Positions 12,655 to 25,173 of a stretch of 64,000 nt of DNA are shown piece by piece. Source of the stretch: Sindora glabra (Eukaryota; Streptophyta; Magnoliopsida; Fabales; Fabaceae); the NCBI GenBank assembly GCA_020226215.1, contig CM035234.1, positions 53,199,275-53,263,274 of the forward strand. Reading direction: 5' to 3'. Every line of letters starts with the position of its first letter. The first letter of the stretch is position 1. Position numbers and translations under genes: made by a program. A model generated the notes under the pieces. It saw nothing but the letters and a program-made list of their open reading frames with translations. It did not search any database and was not told the origin of the DNA.

Positions 12655-14240
12655 CGTAATGCATCAAAATTAGATTAAAAATACTAGTTGCTATAATAAA
12701 AATGCAAATAGTAGCACAACCAGGTCTTACCTGTAATGATCATTTGATTTTACCTTTTCCAAATTAATTCCTAACAATATCTACTCAATTGTTGAATTAT
12801 TTATGCAATGAAAATAAAGAAAACTAATGTAAACAAAGTGATAATGGAATGAAATAGAATACTGTGGAGAAATAGAATCAAAATTAGAATACAAAATGCA
12901 ATAATGTGCTGTACGTAGAACACAATTATAATTAGGGCTATTTGGTTACATGAAATTATAGTGGAAGCAATAAACTAATCAAGCACAAAATAAAAGCAAA
13001 GCAGCAAATAAACAAAAAGAAATCAATATGTGAATTATAGCTGATTCAAGGATATGATAGCTCTTATTGTGGATTAATCCTATATCACAAAATATTTTAT
13101 TACTCCAATTGAATTTTCAACCTTGGATTACCTGGAATCCTTACAATAATCCACAAATCCTACGCTAGACAATCACCTAGAGTTTAGTCAATTAATATTA
13201 AAAGATGAATTAAGCAATCATCATAATCCTGAAACTAGATTGAAATTGACTTATAGATATAATTCAGTTGATTTAAGAAATTAAATCAAATATCACTGAA
13301 GTAATCCCCTAACCTCTGTCCAAATATGTAAAACCTTGATTAGTCAACCATAATTGCATATTCAAATAGTAAAAGAATAGAAACCACAAGATTGAGTACC
13401 AATTATATCAATTCAACACTTAACATAAGCAATCTCAATAATTCAGCATAAATAATTGAGAAAGAGGAAAATCAATAAGAGGAAATTAATATTACTAATC
13501 AAGATCACATAATCCTTGAATAAAAGAGATTCACTATCCTTGAATCAACCAAGATTTTTTAGCCTTCCATTGCTTGAAAATAAGAAAATAGAAAAGAAAG
13601 AAAAGAAGTGCTCTACTGAACTCTGTGTGTAGTCTGAATGTATTATTCTCTTCAGCTCTCTTGCCTATTTATATAACCTAATTAGCCTAAAACCCTATTG
13701 GACTATGATTAGATGACTCTTAGGATTATAATAATGAGGCTTTCCTAATTTCTAGAAGTCCAAACCTATTTTTTACAAATCAATTAAGTCTAACAAATAT
13801 ATCAGTGAATTCCTGCAGGCCTAGATTCCAAGTAGAATAAGACCATGAAATCAATGAAATTTGGAAGATCCTTAAACATGAAAGTTGTAGGTCTATGTCT
13901 TCTAAGAATTTGGGCACTAGTTTCATGTTAATTGGACCACTATAGCTTCATATATGGCCTAAATACAAAAATGGATTTAGCTAGGATAAAGACACAACTT
14001 CAGCTTCTCAGCTAAATAAAGGCTTGAAGAAGTCCGAACTAGGCTTTGACCAAAACATAAAAGTTATAGTTTTCTCTTTTAGATTTTTATCAATATAAAG
14101 TTTGCCTCAATCCAACACCCAAAGCCTAAGATATGACTGAAAAATAGAAAATAGTGTCAAATCCAACATTTATTAAATAAATTCATAATATTGTAAAATT
14201 GACCACAATTTATAAAACAAGACCTATTCTGTAAAATTAA
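12655..14240. mobile_element. 1.59 kb insertion of unknown type flanked by GTACATGT
   Basis: The eight bases GTACATGT occur immediately outside both ends (12647-12654 and 14241-14248), and removing the block brings the G1 Gag-protease linker back together. I find no terminal inverted repeat, poly-A tail or LTR-like TG...CA ends. A TATA-like element read on the minus strand lies near 13664-13678. An 8-bp duplication would suit a hAT element or a LINE, but the ends do not confirm either. The palindromic core of the flank makes a chance match possible. Confidence 0.45.
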
Positions 14241-14248
14241 GTACATGT

Positions 14249-14676
14249 AATACCTAAGAGGCATAAAATAGGAGAAAATAAAATAGAAAATATTTTTCTC
14301 ATCAACTCTCTTGATTAGACATTCACTAGCATAGTGTCCACACCACAAACATTTAAAGCATTTAATGTTACCATATTTTTGTGGACTTTCAACCTTGCTT
14401 TTGCTCGTAGGATTCTTTCCTTTAGCTTTTGATGAACTTTCCATTTTGTACTAGACATTGCCATCGTCTTCCTTCTTCTTAAGCATTTTCTCCTAAGGCT
14501 TCTATGAAGAACTTGAATTGTGGCCATATCTAGAAGCACTCTTCCTTTTAATTTGTCTTTCCACTTTCATAGCTATGTATAACATATCCTCCAACTCCAC
14601 ATGATGTTGTAATTCCACCATCTTAGTTGCACCTTTAATCAACCTATAGAGAACGTCATAACCTAACTCTTGGTAC
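14249..14676 (-). pseudogene. G1 Gag C-terminal part with CCHC zinc knuckle
   Basis: Two overlapping minus-strand frames (14696-14502 and 14444-14300) give a Gag segment, MVELQHHVELEDMLYIAMK, and then a CCHC knuckle, CFKCLWCGHYASEC (C-x2-C-x4-H-x4-C). The knuckle binds the element RNA in nucleocapsid. The two parts are in different frames, so there is at least one frameshift. Upstream Gag sequence is separated from it by block B. Confidence 0.8.
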
Positions 14677-17600
14677 TGTGATAAGCATAAAGACACCTAA
14701 CTAGTATTAATTTACTAACTAGTTGTCCTTACAAGCCTAACACTTCTAACTTTTTACTACTTAACTTTGCTATAGATAAAAATAGGCATTTATAGAAAGT
14801 AAAATTAGCTACAATATCAATTGAAAATATAAAATATAATTTACATACATGAAAATATTTATACAAGAGTACCAAAGTTTTACAAAAATAATAAGGTTTA
14901 TATACAAATGCTATAAGTAGAGAAGTTCCTAATTTGATCCATCCTATTTCCATTTAGGGTCTTCCTTAGGGTCAGATTCAATAAATGAGGAAGACAAAGG
15001 ATCTGACATGTTAACAAGACTAAAACTACTAATTATATCCTTTTCTGAATGATTGGGTAAAATAGGATTAATAATAAAGGCATTTGACTTAGAAATTAGT
15101 TTTTTGAGTCCTATAGAATAATCAATGCAAGGTTTAATACTATTATCTAGAATTTATATTGGAATATGATCTAGAGGGTTCCCCAAGGTGTTAAAATGGT
15201 TCTTTTACAAATACTAGTCATTCTTTAGTGATCCATCTTAGAATCCATAAATAAAAGATTAATAATAAAGAGTATAAGTAGTAGAAGAGTCAGTGAATGG
15301 CTACTTTCCTCCTTTTCTAGGGAGTTTTGCCATAATAGATCAAAGATATATATAACAATGAAAAATAAACAAAAATTTAATTTAACTCAGACATATCTAA
15401 TATAACTTTTCTATATAATATTTACAAAAATTACTCTAAGGAATGATAATAGTTAGTATATAGGTTTCCCCTTATATCTTCAGTCCAACCTTATTTCCTG
15501 CCACCTTAAGCATTAAGCCTCCAACTTTATACTTCCAACCTTTACCACTCCTTTCCTTCTTTGGAAAGGATAAATAACTCCCCCCATAAATCAACTTCAA
15601 GTTGAGTAATATTATGATGTTATTTATAGCATCAATTATATATTTCAAATTTAGAAGGTATGATCAAAATACCAACTATGCTATAAACTTTAACAAAATT
15701 GCTAATTCTTATACATTTAATTCCCTTGATTATATAATACCATATTCAAGGTTAACACATACAACTTTTCATCTATAATAATAGAAACATATAACTCATA
15801 TGAATGTCTATCAAGATAATTCCAATATAATCAACTATTTTATACATTTAAATTCCCTTCAACATTTCTCAAAAGAGTTTTAAACAATCACATTGCTAAT
15901 AACCTTGTATGTATCATGATTTGGTGGTTTGTAGGGCTTCCAAATCAATTAAAAATTTTATCTAAAATTTATCTTGACATTCTCAACAAAATCGTACTCA
16001 TCAAAGATCAATTAATTTGCATTATTTATTCCCATGAGTACCATTCACAGAGAACCTAAATGGAAATTTTAAAATAAGATAGCACAAGGGGAAGTTGAGA
16101 TAAAACCCCTTTCTAACATTCAACTTAATTTCAATTATCACCAAATTTTTATACAATATCCTTCATATGTTAAATATTAGAAAACATTAATTATTTCACA
16201 AAATTTTCATGGTGGTACTATTATAAAAGCCAAAAACACAGAATTGCCAAAACTGGATAGGTTTGAAGCATTACGATAAAAAAAACCTTTTATGGCATCC
16301 AAATCCATTTCAATTATTATCAAATTTTTATGCAAGCTTATCAATATGCTAATAACTAAAAAATATCAATTACCTTAAATTTTTTCAATCAAATTGGTGC
16401 ACAAATAGCAATAAATAGCACCAAATAGAATCTAAAATTCTATTTAAAACTTATGTAACCAAGGTTCATAAAATTTCACTTTTTACATCTATAAAATTTT
16501 TCAAATTTTTGCACACTTATTCTAACACTATTTGTGATATTAAAACACCCAAATTTAAAGTTTAAACAATTTCTAATCATGATTCCAAAGGACAAATAGA
16601 AACATACTATTATATTTTCTTAACAAATATTGTTTCTACAATTTCCCTATGGTCATTTCTTGAGAAAAAATTCAATAATTCATCTTCTACTTATCTCAAA
16701 ACTATAATACTAACATCAAATCCTCATATTAACATCCATGCAATATCAAAATTAAACCCTTCAACTTCACAAGTTAACTTACATTTAAATGACAATAGTT
16801 ATAAAATTTCTTCATCTCTCATGGAAAACTCAACAGAATAAGGGGCAATTACTACTCACCTTGAATCCTTGAATCTTTAACCTTTCAAATATATTTTAGA
16901 ATAGAAAAAGAATATTTTTACTAAAATAAATTAAATTCTAGAAATTTTAGAGATGAAATGATCATAAAAACTAGAAGGAGATTGAAAAGAACCTAGATTA
17001 CCTTGCTAAAATTTGATGAAATCCCTTGGAAAAGCTAGAAAATGGAAAACCTCAATAAAATTCCTTTGAAAGGATTATGGTTTTGGATAGGAATAAGCTA
17101 AGAAATGAGTAGCAAAAGGTACAAAAGAATTAGCCTAAAAGGCTTTATATAAATGCTAATTTCTAAAACTTCCAATGTAAGCTTTGTAATTTTTATTTTT
17201 ACAAAAATTTAGTTAATAATTTTCAGGACATGGGGCATAGTTTTGTTAGGCACTAATTAAAAGATTTTTCTCACAAATCTATTAAAATTTAGCCAAATAA
17301 GTTGCCTAGAGAAGCTTGCTAACCAATGCCCTTAATCTTTCACTTTTTTACCAAAATGCCATAAACTTCTTTCACAAGATTGGGCCTTATTTTGGGCTTG
17401 AATTTTTTGGTCTTAAAAATCATGTGTGGGCTAGAAAATATTAGGATAATTTAGCCCTAACAAACCAAAATAATTTATTTAAATTTAGGGTCTAATTTCT
17501 AGGTTTTTAGACTACTTGGGTCAATTTTAGGCTACCCAAGCCTTTAAAATTCTATTAAGCCTTCATATAATTTTCCAAAGCTTACTATCAAAATTTTAAT

Positions 17601-17737
17601 TAAATTTTGACTCATACTAGTACCTAATATAAATTCTACAAAAATTATGGCTAATTAAACCCCCATACTATCTTTATGGTTTACCCAAACTTTGCTTGAT
17701 TATGCTATCAGGTTTTGTCAGGGTGGTTTCTGTTCTA
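14677..17737 (-). repeat. LTR-like block B (about 3.1 kb) inside G1 gag
   Basis: It separates two pieces of the same Gag reading frame. Its right end carries GGGTGGTTTCTG, like block A, and its left end begins TGTGATAAGC. Interior blocks, such as the pyrimidine-rich lines near 15470-15560, loosely match block A near 9200-9300. Both are therefore probably diverged LTRs of one family in minus orientation. Boundaries are approximate to within some tens of bases and no target-site duplication was found. Confidence 0.5.
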
Positions 17738-18019
17738 ATTTCCATCTTAAATTTTCTTGCTTTATTGGAGTGTTAAAGAGAAACCCAGCCATTGTAACTT
17801 AATGGTCTTCCTTCACATTGGTTTTAATCATAGCAATTTCTATCTTCTTGTGATAGTCTTTAAGACTTTTAGATCCTTAAATAAGGCTTTGTAACCCTTG
17901 GCATAACTCCCTATAGTAATGATTAGAAATGAATCTTCTTCTTATGATAGCTTTTGATGATCCTTGAACCTTCTATTTGCAATGGTGTTTGTCACCTTTC
18001 TTCCCTTGAAATGAATGAA
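17738..18019 (-). pseudogene. G1 Gag central domain fragment
   Basis: The minus strand encodes YYRELCQGLQSLI, a stop, then GSKSLKDYHKKIEIAMIKTN and VKEDH, a stop, then VTMAGFL. This is the conserved core of plant gypsy Gag (retrotransposon gag domain). Two in-frame stops break it. The right end is cut by the solo LTR that starts at 18025. Confidence 0.8.
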
Positions 18020-18024
18020 TTTTC

Positions 18025-21000
18025 TATAATACCCCAAGTTAGTATTTAAAATTTTATAAATTTTAATACTTACGAAAATTTATTTAATTTTTTTGATAAA
18101 TATTTAATTTTAAATTTATTTTATTTTTAAAGGTTCTAGAATATTAAAAATGATACTAATGATAATATTCAAAAAAATAAATTTTTATATGGTCATTATT
18201 AATTTAAGACTAGTTTAAAATAATTTTTACAAGAAATTTCTCATTGGTTGAGAATAATTTTAGCGATCATGGATGCATGGATTTATAAAATAATTTATTT
18301 TTATTTGATAAATTATTTTTAAGAATTATAAAGATTTAAAATAATTATTTTAGCTCTTCAAAAATAATAAATCTAAATATATATATTAGGAGGAGCTTGA
18401 AAATAATTAAATTGAGATTCCAAACAAAATTAGCTTTATGAAAATGAATTTTTAATAAATCAATGGCTAGATTATTTTTATTTAAAATGGATGGTTAGAA
18501 TTGAACTAAATAAAGATTGATGGATGAGATTTAAAAAGAGATGGACGTATGGTGCGCTAAGAAGTGTACGATAAAATCCTATAGGTTCATTTTTTGACAT
18601 TTTCTCTCTCCTTTCCTTTTATTTTTTTTTATTTTCCCTTTCTTTTCTCACTTTTTCCACTGCCTCTTTCTCTTTCTTCTTCCAATGCCCCCCATCCCTA
18701 TCTCTTTCTTTCGATCATGGCACCACCCTTGAACAGCACTTTTCTTTCGAGCCAATCATTATTGTTGACAACATGTGTAAGCCATAATTTCACAATTTGG
18801 TTCTTCCAAAGTGTTGAGCATCTAATTCAACCAACTTCTATAGGCCAACTTCTCTAACTATCGTGTGCTACTGTTAACTGTTGCTATGCTGCTTTTCTCC
18901 TCCCTTCTCTATTGTCAACTTGTGGGGTGCGATTTACGACTGGCCTTGGATAACAAAGGTTAAGGCTTTTGGCTATCTTGGTTTGTCAGCATTCCAACAT
19001 GATTTTTGTCTATGGTGAGCTCCAAGGAATAACTTTAGGAAATGGTGAGCTAATTTGCATCATGAAATTTTAATTTTTATAATGACTTGATGCTTCATCC
19101 AAGAAAAATCCATTTTATACATATTGCTGATTCTTGCTATTACTTTTGAAAAATAACATTTTTATATCATGGAATGTTAGTATAAGATGACAAATTTTTA
19201 TTTAGAGTATTATATTTTAGTATTATAAATAATTTGAACTTGATCCTAGAAAACCTATTCATAAATAGTTAGAGTATATGATAATGCACAAGAAAAATAT
19301 GATTTTCATGTCATAAAATGCTAAAATAGAATGATTAGAATATAAATGGGATATTTTATTCTATTATTCTGAAAGATTCGTGCAAGATTCAAAGAAAATC
19401 AATTTTATGTGTATTATGGATTTCTAGTAATGCTTTTGAAAAAAAAATATTTTCATTATAAAGTGCTAAAACAATATGAGTAAAGTCTCTCTAGAGTGTT
19501 ATACTTTAAGATTATAGAAAATTTAAATTAAATTCAAAGAAACTTTGCTTTATCACCCTATTTTGTATACTTAGTATAACTTTAATAAGATTAGAATTAT
19601 ATGCTAAAGTTTATTGGATTAGTATATTTAAAGTATACTTATATCATTAGAATCTAATATTTTGATTGTTTTATACTTTGAATTGGACGAGTTGTCATAT
19701 ATGAGAATTTCTTATTTTTCAACGATAAATGGGAAAATAAAGGTCACAATAGTTTAGGAGGAATAAGTAACATCAAACGAGCCTTTTTAAAGCTTTGAAT
19801 GGTCATATCTTCACATATATAAATTTGATATTAAATTACTATGAAATAGCATATTTTTAGTTTCTTATGATTAGTTCAAGAAGGAGATAATAAAATTATA
19901 ATATAGAGAATAGAATAATGATTTGGAAAGAAAAGGAGTATACTTGGAATATTTATAAATTGTTCTTATGAAATGTGATGTTAGGAAGGAAATGTGAAAA
20001 GATGAGTATAGATACTTTTGAGCTTTTGAAAATGAATTGAGGGTATCAGGTGAGTATATATCTTTCCTAAATAACCATTCTAATCAAGTTCGGTTCACAT
20101 GATATGTAAATGATCCTTCTTATAAATGGTATGAATTCATGAAATCTTCTAAGACTAATCCTGTATGAGGGATTTGTGCTGACTCATCCTTGAAATCATG
20201 CATGAATAATAGGGAAATGATGTCTATGAAGAAGTGTGGTTATTTGTTTAGGTGCTGGTGAATCTACCTTGTTTAGAAGGCATGGTGGTGACATTATTAG
20301 CTACTGACTAATTGATTGTGATGGAATTATAACAATTCATATTGTGATTGGGTTATAAGGTAGGGTACATGTTAAAAAGTATAATGTAATCTATGTTGAA
20401 ATATGAAAGAATGTTATACCCATGCGAAAGGACACGGTAATGCTACCATATATATGGTGTTATGTACTTAGATTTGCCTTATAATGATGAATAATTATTT
20501 ATGTGAAAATGTATTGAATCTTGTGATATATAGAGAGAGAGAGTTGAACTTAAGCAAATTTTTTACATTACAAATCATGCCATAGTGGCATTAAAAATTG
20601 TGAACTATGACGGGGCGATGATGTGGAAGCCAGATAGGAAATTCCTAGCAAACAATTGTGAAAAATATAAGATTGACCTAAAAATCCAAATGTCAATATA
20701 TGTTGTTTGGTATAAATGATTATGTGATATTAGAATTTTGTGTGTGATTGGATATTATTGTTGATGGGATTATGATGATTCATTTGTGTATGAGCCTTGA
20801 TAGCTGTTTGTGAATGTGACAACTACCTAGAAGGGGTGATGTGTGATATGATAATGATATCGTGTATAGTGAATAGTTAAGATTATTATATTTTATGATG
20901 TGAAATATAGAATCTAAGTTATATGCAGGTGAACATTTAATTCAAGGCTTGGTTTCATAGAACTTAAGAAGTCCAAGAAATGGGTTTGTCATTATTTTCT

Positions 21001-21373
21001 AATTCGATACTTGACTAGCTATGATTGTTATATGTATATAAAGTTAATCACCTACAAAATAGTGATGGATATATGCTCACTAAGTTCTTGTAACATACTT
21101 CATTTTATTTTAAATGTTTTTAAGTTAGAATAAGTGTATTTGAGATTATTGCATCCATGGAGAATCAAGAGCGCCTTGTTAAAGGATTTGACAGTTAGGA
21201 TTAGAATCAACATTAAGCATAGAGATTTATTGATTCATGTGATGTGTTGAATTGTTTGTATGTGTATATATATTGTGAGATTATGTATGTTAACATTGGT
21301 ATTGTATTTGAGAAAGGCTTATGGAAATTGGGTATCAAATCTATACCAATTATGATCGGGTTAGTTTGTGATA
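18025..21373 (+). repeat. Solo long LTR, family D, with TTTTC target-site duplication
   Basis: The block starts TATAATACCCCAAG and ends TTTGTGATA, which are TG...CA ends with one base changed at each side. The five bases TTTTC flank it at 18020-18024 and 21374-21378. Read on the minus strand it is colinear with the family D copies elsewhere in the window; examples are the phrases near 21060 (ATGGATATATGCTCACTAAG) and 20630-20650. At 3349 bp it is the most complete copy and defines this family as a long LTR. The pyrimidine-rich stretch 18596-18720 probably marks the R/U5 region. There is no coding capacity. It interrupts G1 gag. Confidence 0.8.
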
Positions 21374-21378
21374 TTTTC

Positions 21379-22090
21379 ATTTTAATGCTGTCAAGGTTTG
21401 AATTAACTATATCTTATTTTTGCCTATCACCTTTTTTTTTCACATTCCTCTTATCACCTTTTCTTTCATCTCCTTCTTCTTTTAAATGTCTATCATTTTG
21501 ACTCTTATATCATAGTGGTTTCTTTGTGGTTATCCATCTTCAATTCTCCTAAGTTTATCATCCAAATCCTCAAATTTCATATTAATTCCTTCAAATTGTT
21601 GATGTATAGCCCTTATTAAAAACTCAAAATTTTTGACTTGAAAACAAAGGTCTCTATCACCTCTTAATATTTTTTTTGAAGAAATTCTTACAAGAAAAGC
21701 TAGATAAAAAGGACCTCACCAATAGCACACTTTTCACTTAACTTAAAGGCATTCTACTCGTGTTTGCATTCTAAATTAAGACTTTTACCCACAAATGTGT
21801 TCACACATTCTTACCTTTTACCACTCTTAATTTTTCCTTCTTTATGATGCTCTTAGAACTAGAGAGATGTAACCATTAAAATTCAACAAGTGTGTTAGTC
21901 AATATCATCAATCAATCTAACAATAAAAAAAATTATAAAAAAGGATACGTAGAGACTCAAAAATTGGAAGTTCAAAAAAATAAAATAAATAAGGACTCAA
22001 AAACTTAAAATTATTACCAAAATGCATAAGGAATATAAATAAATAAGAAAATCAAGAATTAAGACTAAAATTTTATGAAGAATGACCCAA
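21379..22090 (-). other. G1 Gag start and untranslated leader remnant
   Basis: After the solo LTR the sequence of G1 resumes. Minus-strand translations around 21520-21680 are acidic and lysine-rich with many stops, compatible with a decayed Gag N-terminus, but no motif is firm. The rest is AT-rich leader. It is interrupted at 22096 by a copia solo LTR. Confidence 0.35.
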
Positions 22091-22095
22091 TGAAC

Positions 22096-23447
22096 TGTTG
22101 GGATCGGGAATCAAACAAGCACAGTGGAATTAACTAATCCCAACCAATGGATCCATGCAAAACATTATATTAGAATAGGATTCGATTAATACCTTGCTGA
22201 TGACTTAGAGACTTGTTTGTTAATCACCTCTTTGACTTCCTTTTGGCCGAAGACTCCGAGGTATCCACGCGAACCCGTGAATCACCAGCAAACATCTCAC
22301 GTCCAATGATTGGAATTCACCTCTTTTGTGTTTTGTAATGCTAGCTATGCCTTCCAAGGGTTCAAAGGAGCTGCTAGGTTTTTCTATGTTGGGGATGCAT
22401 GAATAATCATATATTATTACCTAACAAACCTATTTAAATAGGTGCATAGAAAATCCTAACTAATTAGGCTTTGTTCCATGTATAATTATAGGCTTATAAT
22501 TGGGCCTTATAATTATAACATGTAATTTCCAAATATTAAGCCCAAATAAGTTGGTCCATCAATTCCAAATCCACTAAGCTTTAAGTGTGTAACCCTATAG
22601 GCTCTTATTACATTGGTAATAATCATTAATCATATTAATGATTAGAGCAGTGTCTACCAATACATCATTGTTACCCAAGTAATGAGAAAGTCGGTGATTC
22701 GACTAAACCTTTACATGTGATCATTATCTATGTCATTTGATCCTAAACATTTAGATTGAGCATGAAACATGGATCGTGTCATTCCCATATAGCCCAATCT
22801 AAAGGTTTCTTAATTCCTAAGTAAGTTGACTAAAGCAAATGTAATTGACATCCCATGTCAATTCATTTGAGCATGGCCATGTATTTTCTTAGCTTTACTT
22901 AATCAAGGGCCTTACAGATGTCACTCCTGTTATATAGGAAGAACAAATTTCATCTTGATTACACAAATCCCTCCGCATAATATGTAACATATCCAATAAC
23001 TACCCTTGCATTCACTTAACCATGGGTGACATAGAGTAGTATCAAAATATGAAATTCACATGTAGGGAACCTTGGTGATCTCAAGTTAAAGAACCATATT
23101 AATAATAATCACTAAGAATCATTTATGACACCCATATAACGATCCATATAATGTTCTTAGGGTGGATCAGTCCAGTATATAAGTTCTCTAACTTGTACTC
23201 ATGCGTAAACTTAATATCTTATATAAGTTACCACACATACTAGTCTTAACATATCAAAGCAACCTAATCCTCAATGATATATGACTAAGGACATTTAAGA
23301 ATATAATTATTCTAAGGTTATTATCATAATTAAATATATTATGCAAACAATATATGTATAAATATGATAATTAGAATTGCCATTAAAATAACACGATTCA
23401 AATTTACAATCATCAATATGATTAGTTTTAGGGCATATACACTAACA
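22096..23447 (-). repeat. Ty1/copia solo LTR with TGAAC target-site duplication
   Basis: The block starts TGTTGGGATCGGG and ends CACTAACA. TGAAC flanks it at 22091-22095 and 23448-23452. No internal region is present, so this is a solo LTR left by recombination between the two LTRs of a full element. Its interior shares blocks with the copia LTR at 2058-3617 in the same orientation, for instance the stretch near 22570-22720 against 2740-2900. The strand is assigned from that match. Confidence 0.88.
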
Positions 23448-23452
23448 TGAAC

Positions 23453-24306
23453 AATGGAATGAAATTAGAAATCAAATTATGAATCTAAGCATTCATCCAC
23501 CCAAAGTTGCATACTAGAAATTCCAACTTCCTTTACTTTCACAATCCCACAACTTGTTTTTATTTTTCATAGTCGACACTTTCTTTATTTCCTTATGATT
23601 TTGCACTTGCTCTTCTTTTTATATCACTTGTTTTTCACTTCTTTTCTCTCTTATCTTTCTTTCTTTTTTTTCAAATATCACACTTCTTTTTTTTTCAAAA
23701 GTCACTTATTTTTGCTTCTTTTTCTTTTTGTTGTTCTTTTAATCTTTCTTTCTTTCTTTTTAAAATAACTTGTTCTTTATTTTTCCCTCTTCTTTCTCTT
23801 TTACTCTTTTCAACATTACACCTTGTTGTTTTACAACACTCAAAACTCAAACTTTTCACATTAGGCACAAAATGAAACCAACAAATAAAGCATATGGGAT
23901 GGCACAACACTGCATAGTATAGCAAGATGTAAGAGTAATTTTGCACATAATACACAAAAATGCAAAACAATTAAGATGGAATTTAGAATAATAACACAAA
24001 CATAAGAAGAAAAATGCAACATGAATTTAGAAAAAATGAAATTGCAAATAACTTTAATTTAGGACAGTACACCACTAAATGGAAAATGAAATTAAGGACA
24101 TCACAAACCAAAAACAATCTTTTGCACACAACAAATGAAAACTTGAATTGCTAAAAGAACTAAATAGACACAAATTGAAATGAAACAGAAAAATGAAATT
24201 TAGTAACACAACATAGAAATGAAGTAGAAAAAGAAAAGATTATAGCACAGTAACATGAATAGTAACAAAATTAGGAGTTTAAAATATGACATTGGGAACC
24301 CAAAAG
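23453..24306 (-). other. G1 untranslated leader (continued)
   Basis: AT-rich sequence, pyrimidine-rich at 23580-23770, between the copia solo LTR and the G1 primer-binding site. It resembles the leader of the truncated element at 50.8-52.0 kb in composition. No conserved reading frame was seen. Confidence 0.45.
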
Positions 24307-24320
24307 TTCTAAATATCAAA
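24307..24320 (-). promoter_or_regulatory. Decayed primer-binding site of G1
   Basis: Directly after the LTR end (TATCA) the minus strand reads TTTGATATTTAGAAC, a mutated form of the tRNA-Met primer site TTTGGTATCAGAGC. The same position in the related elements reads TTTAGTATCAAAGC (44130 side) and TTTGGTATTCGAGC (54055). Confidence 0.6.
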
Positions 24321-25173
24321 TGATACAAACCCAATAAGAAGTTCCCTTAGAGAACACATGAATAATTTGGAATTTGTTAAGGAACATCCCAAATTTCAAC
24401 AAAAATAAAAAATAAAAATAGAAAGGTATTCATATAACACTCTAGAATAGGGAAGAAAAAAAATGATAAATGATAAATTTGACACCATAAAGGTGAATTC
24501 CTTTAATAAGTGTGCAAGTTCATTCTAGAACTCAGGAAAGAAAACTCTCAAAGAAGCTAAGGTTTCATTCAAAATGTTCAAATCTCAAATATGATTTTTT
24601 TTTTCATAAGGAACAAGTCTCTTCATATTACTTAAATGAAAAACCTAATTAAAATGGGCTCAAATTGACTTAAATGGGCCTAAAACTAAACTCTAATCCA
24701 AACTCAATAAAAAGGCTTCTAGATGACTTTAAATAGAATAATAAATGACTCAAAGTCAAATAGTAAATGTTTTAAAGTAATATGAGTCAAAACACATTAA
24801 ACCTAAATAAAAGCTCAAAATGCTTTAAAATGCCTCAATACATAAAATGACACACAAGCAAGCCTAAAATATCATCAAATGTGTTAAAAGTGGGATGATG
24901 TGGCATATGGTGATGTCAATTCTTTGATGATGTGATGTTGAGGTGGTGTTATCTCCTTGATAATGTGACGATGACGTGGTGCCAACTAGGTGATGATATA
25001 GTGTAATTCCAATGGAATTAATCAAGCTCTCCTTTAAACTCACTTTCTTATGCACCTAAACATTTTGAATCAAGCCCTAGAGAACTTCCTTGATCCTCTT
25101 AGCCTTCTTGCCTCTTGTAATTGATTCTTTTGGAACATGCAAAGGCTCTTTACAGCTTTTGGTGTTTCCATCA
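24321..25173 (-). repeat. 5' LTR of gypsy element G1
   Basis: Read on the minus strand this 853-bp LTR starts TGATGGAAACACC at 25173 and ends GTATCA at 24321, followed by the primer site. Its first 110 bases still encode a basic peptide, ESITRGKKAKRIKEVL, before a stop. That is the polyprotein tail also found in the LTRs of the related elements. At 25174 an inverted copy of the same LTR begins without spacer. Confidence 0.75.

Larger units (their letters stand above)
8371..25173 (-). mobile_element. Degenerate Ty3/gypsy element G1 (interrupted, 5' end and LTR retained)
   Basis: Fragments occur in the minus-strand order expected of a gypsy element: 5' LTR (24321-25173), primer site, leader, Gag, zinc knuckle, protease, protease-RT linker, and the RNase H to integrase junction. 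Reverse transcriptase and most of RNase H are missing between 11810 and 8632. The 3' LTR and most of integrase would lie beyond the left side of the window or are lost. At least five later insertions separate the fragments. Every coding fragment carries stops or frameshifts. Confidence 0.75.

Noticed and set aside
18594..18857. 87-codon plus-strand frame with a hydrophobic start
   Set aside because: A pyrimidine-rich stretch inside a solo LTR. No sign of coding constraint.
23695..23970. 91-codon minus-strand lysine-rich frame
   Set aside because: It lies in the pyrimidine/purine-biased G1 leader and has no motif.
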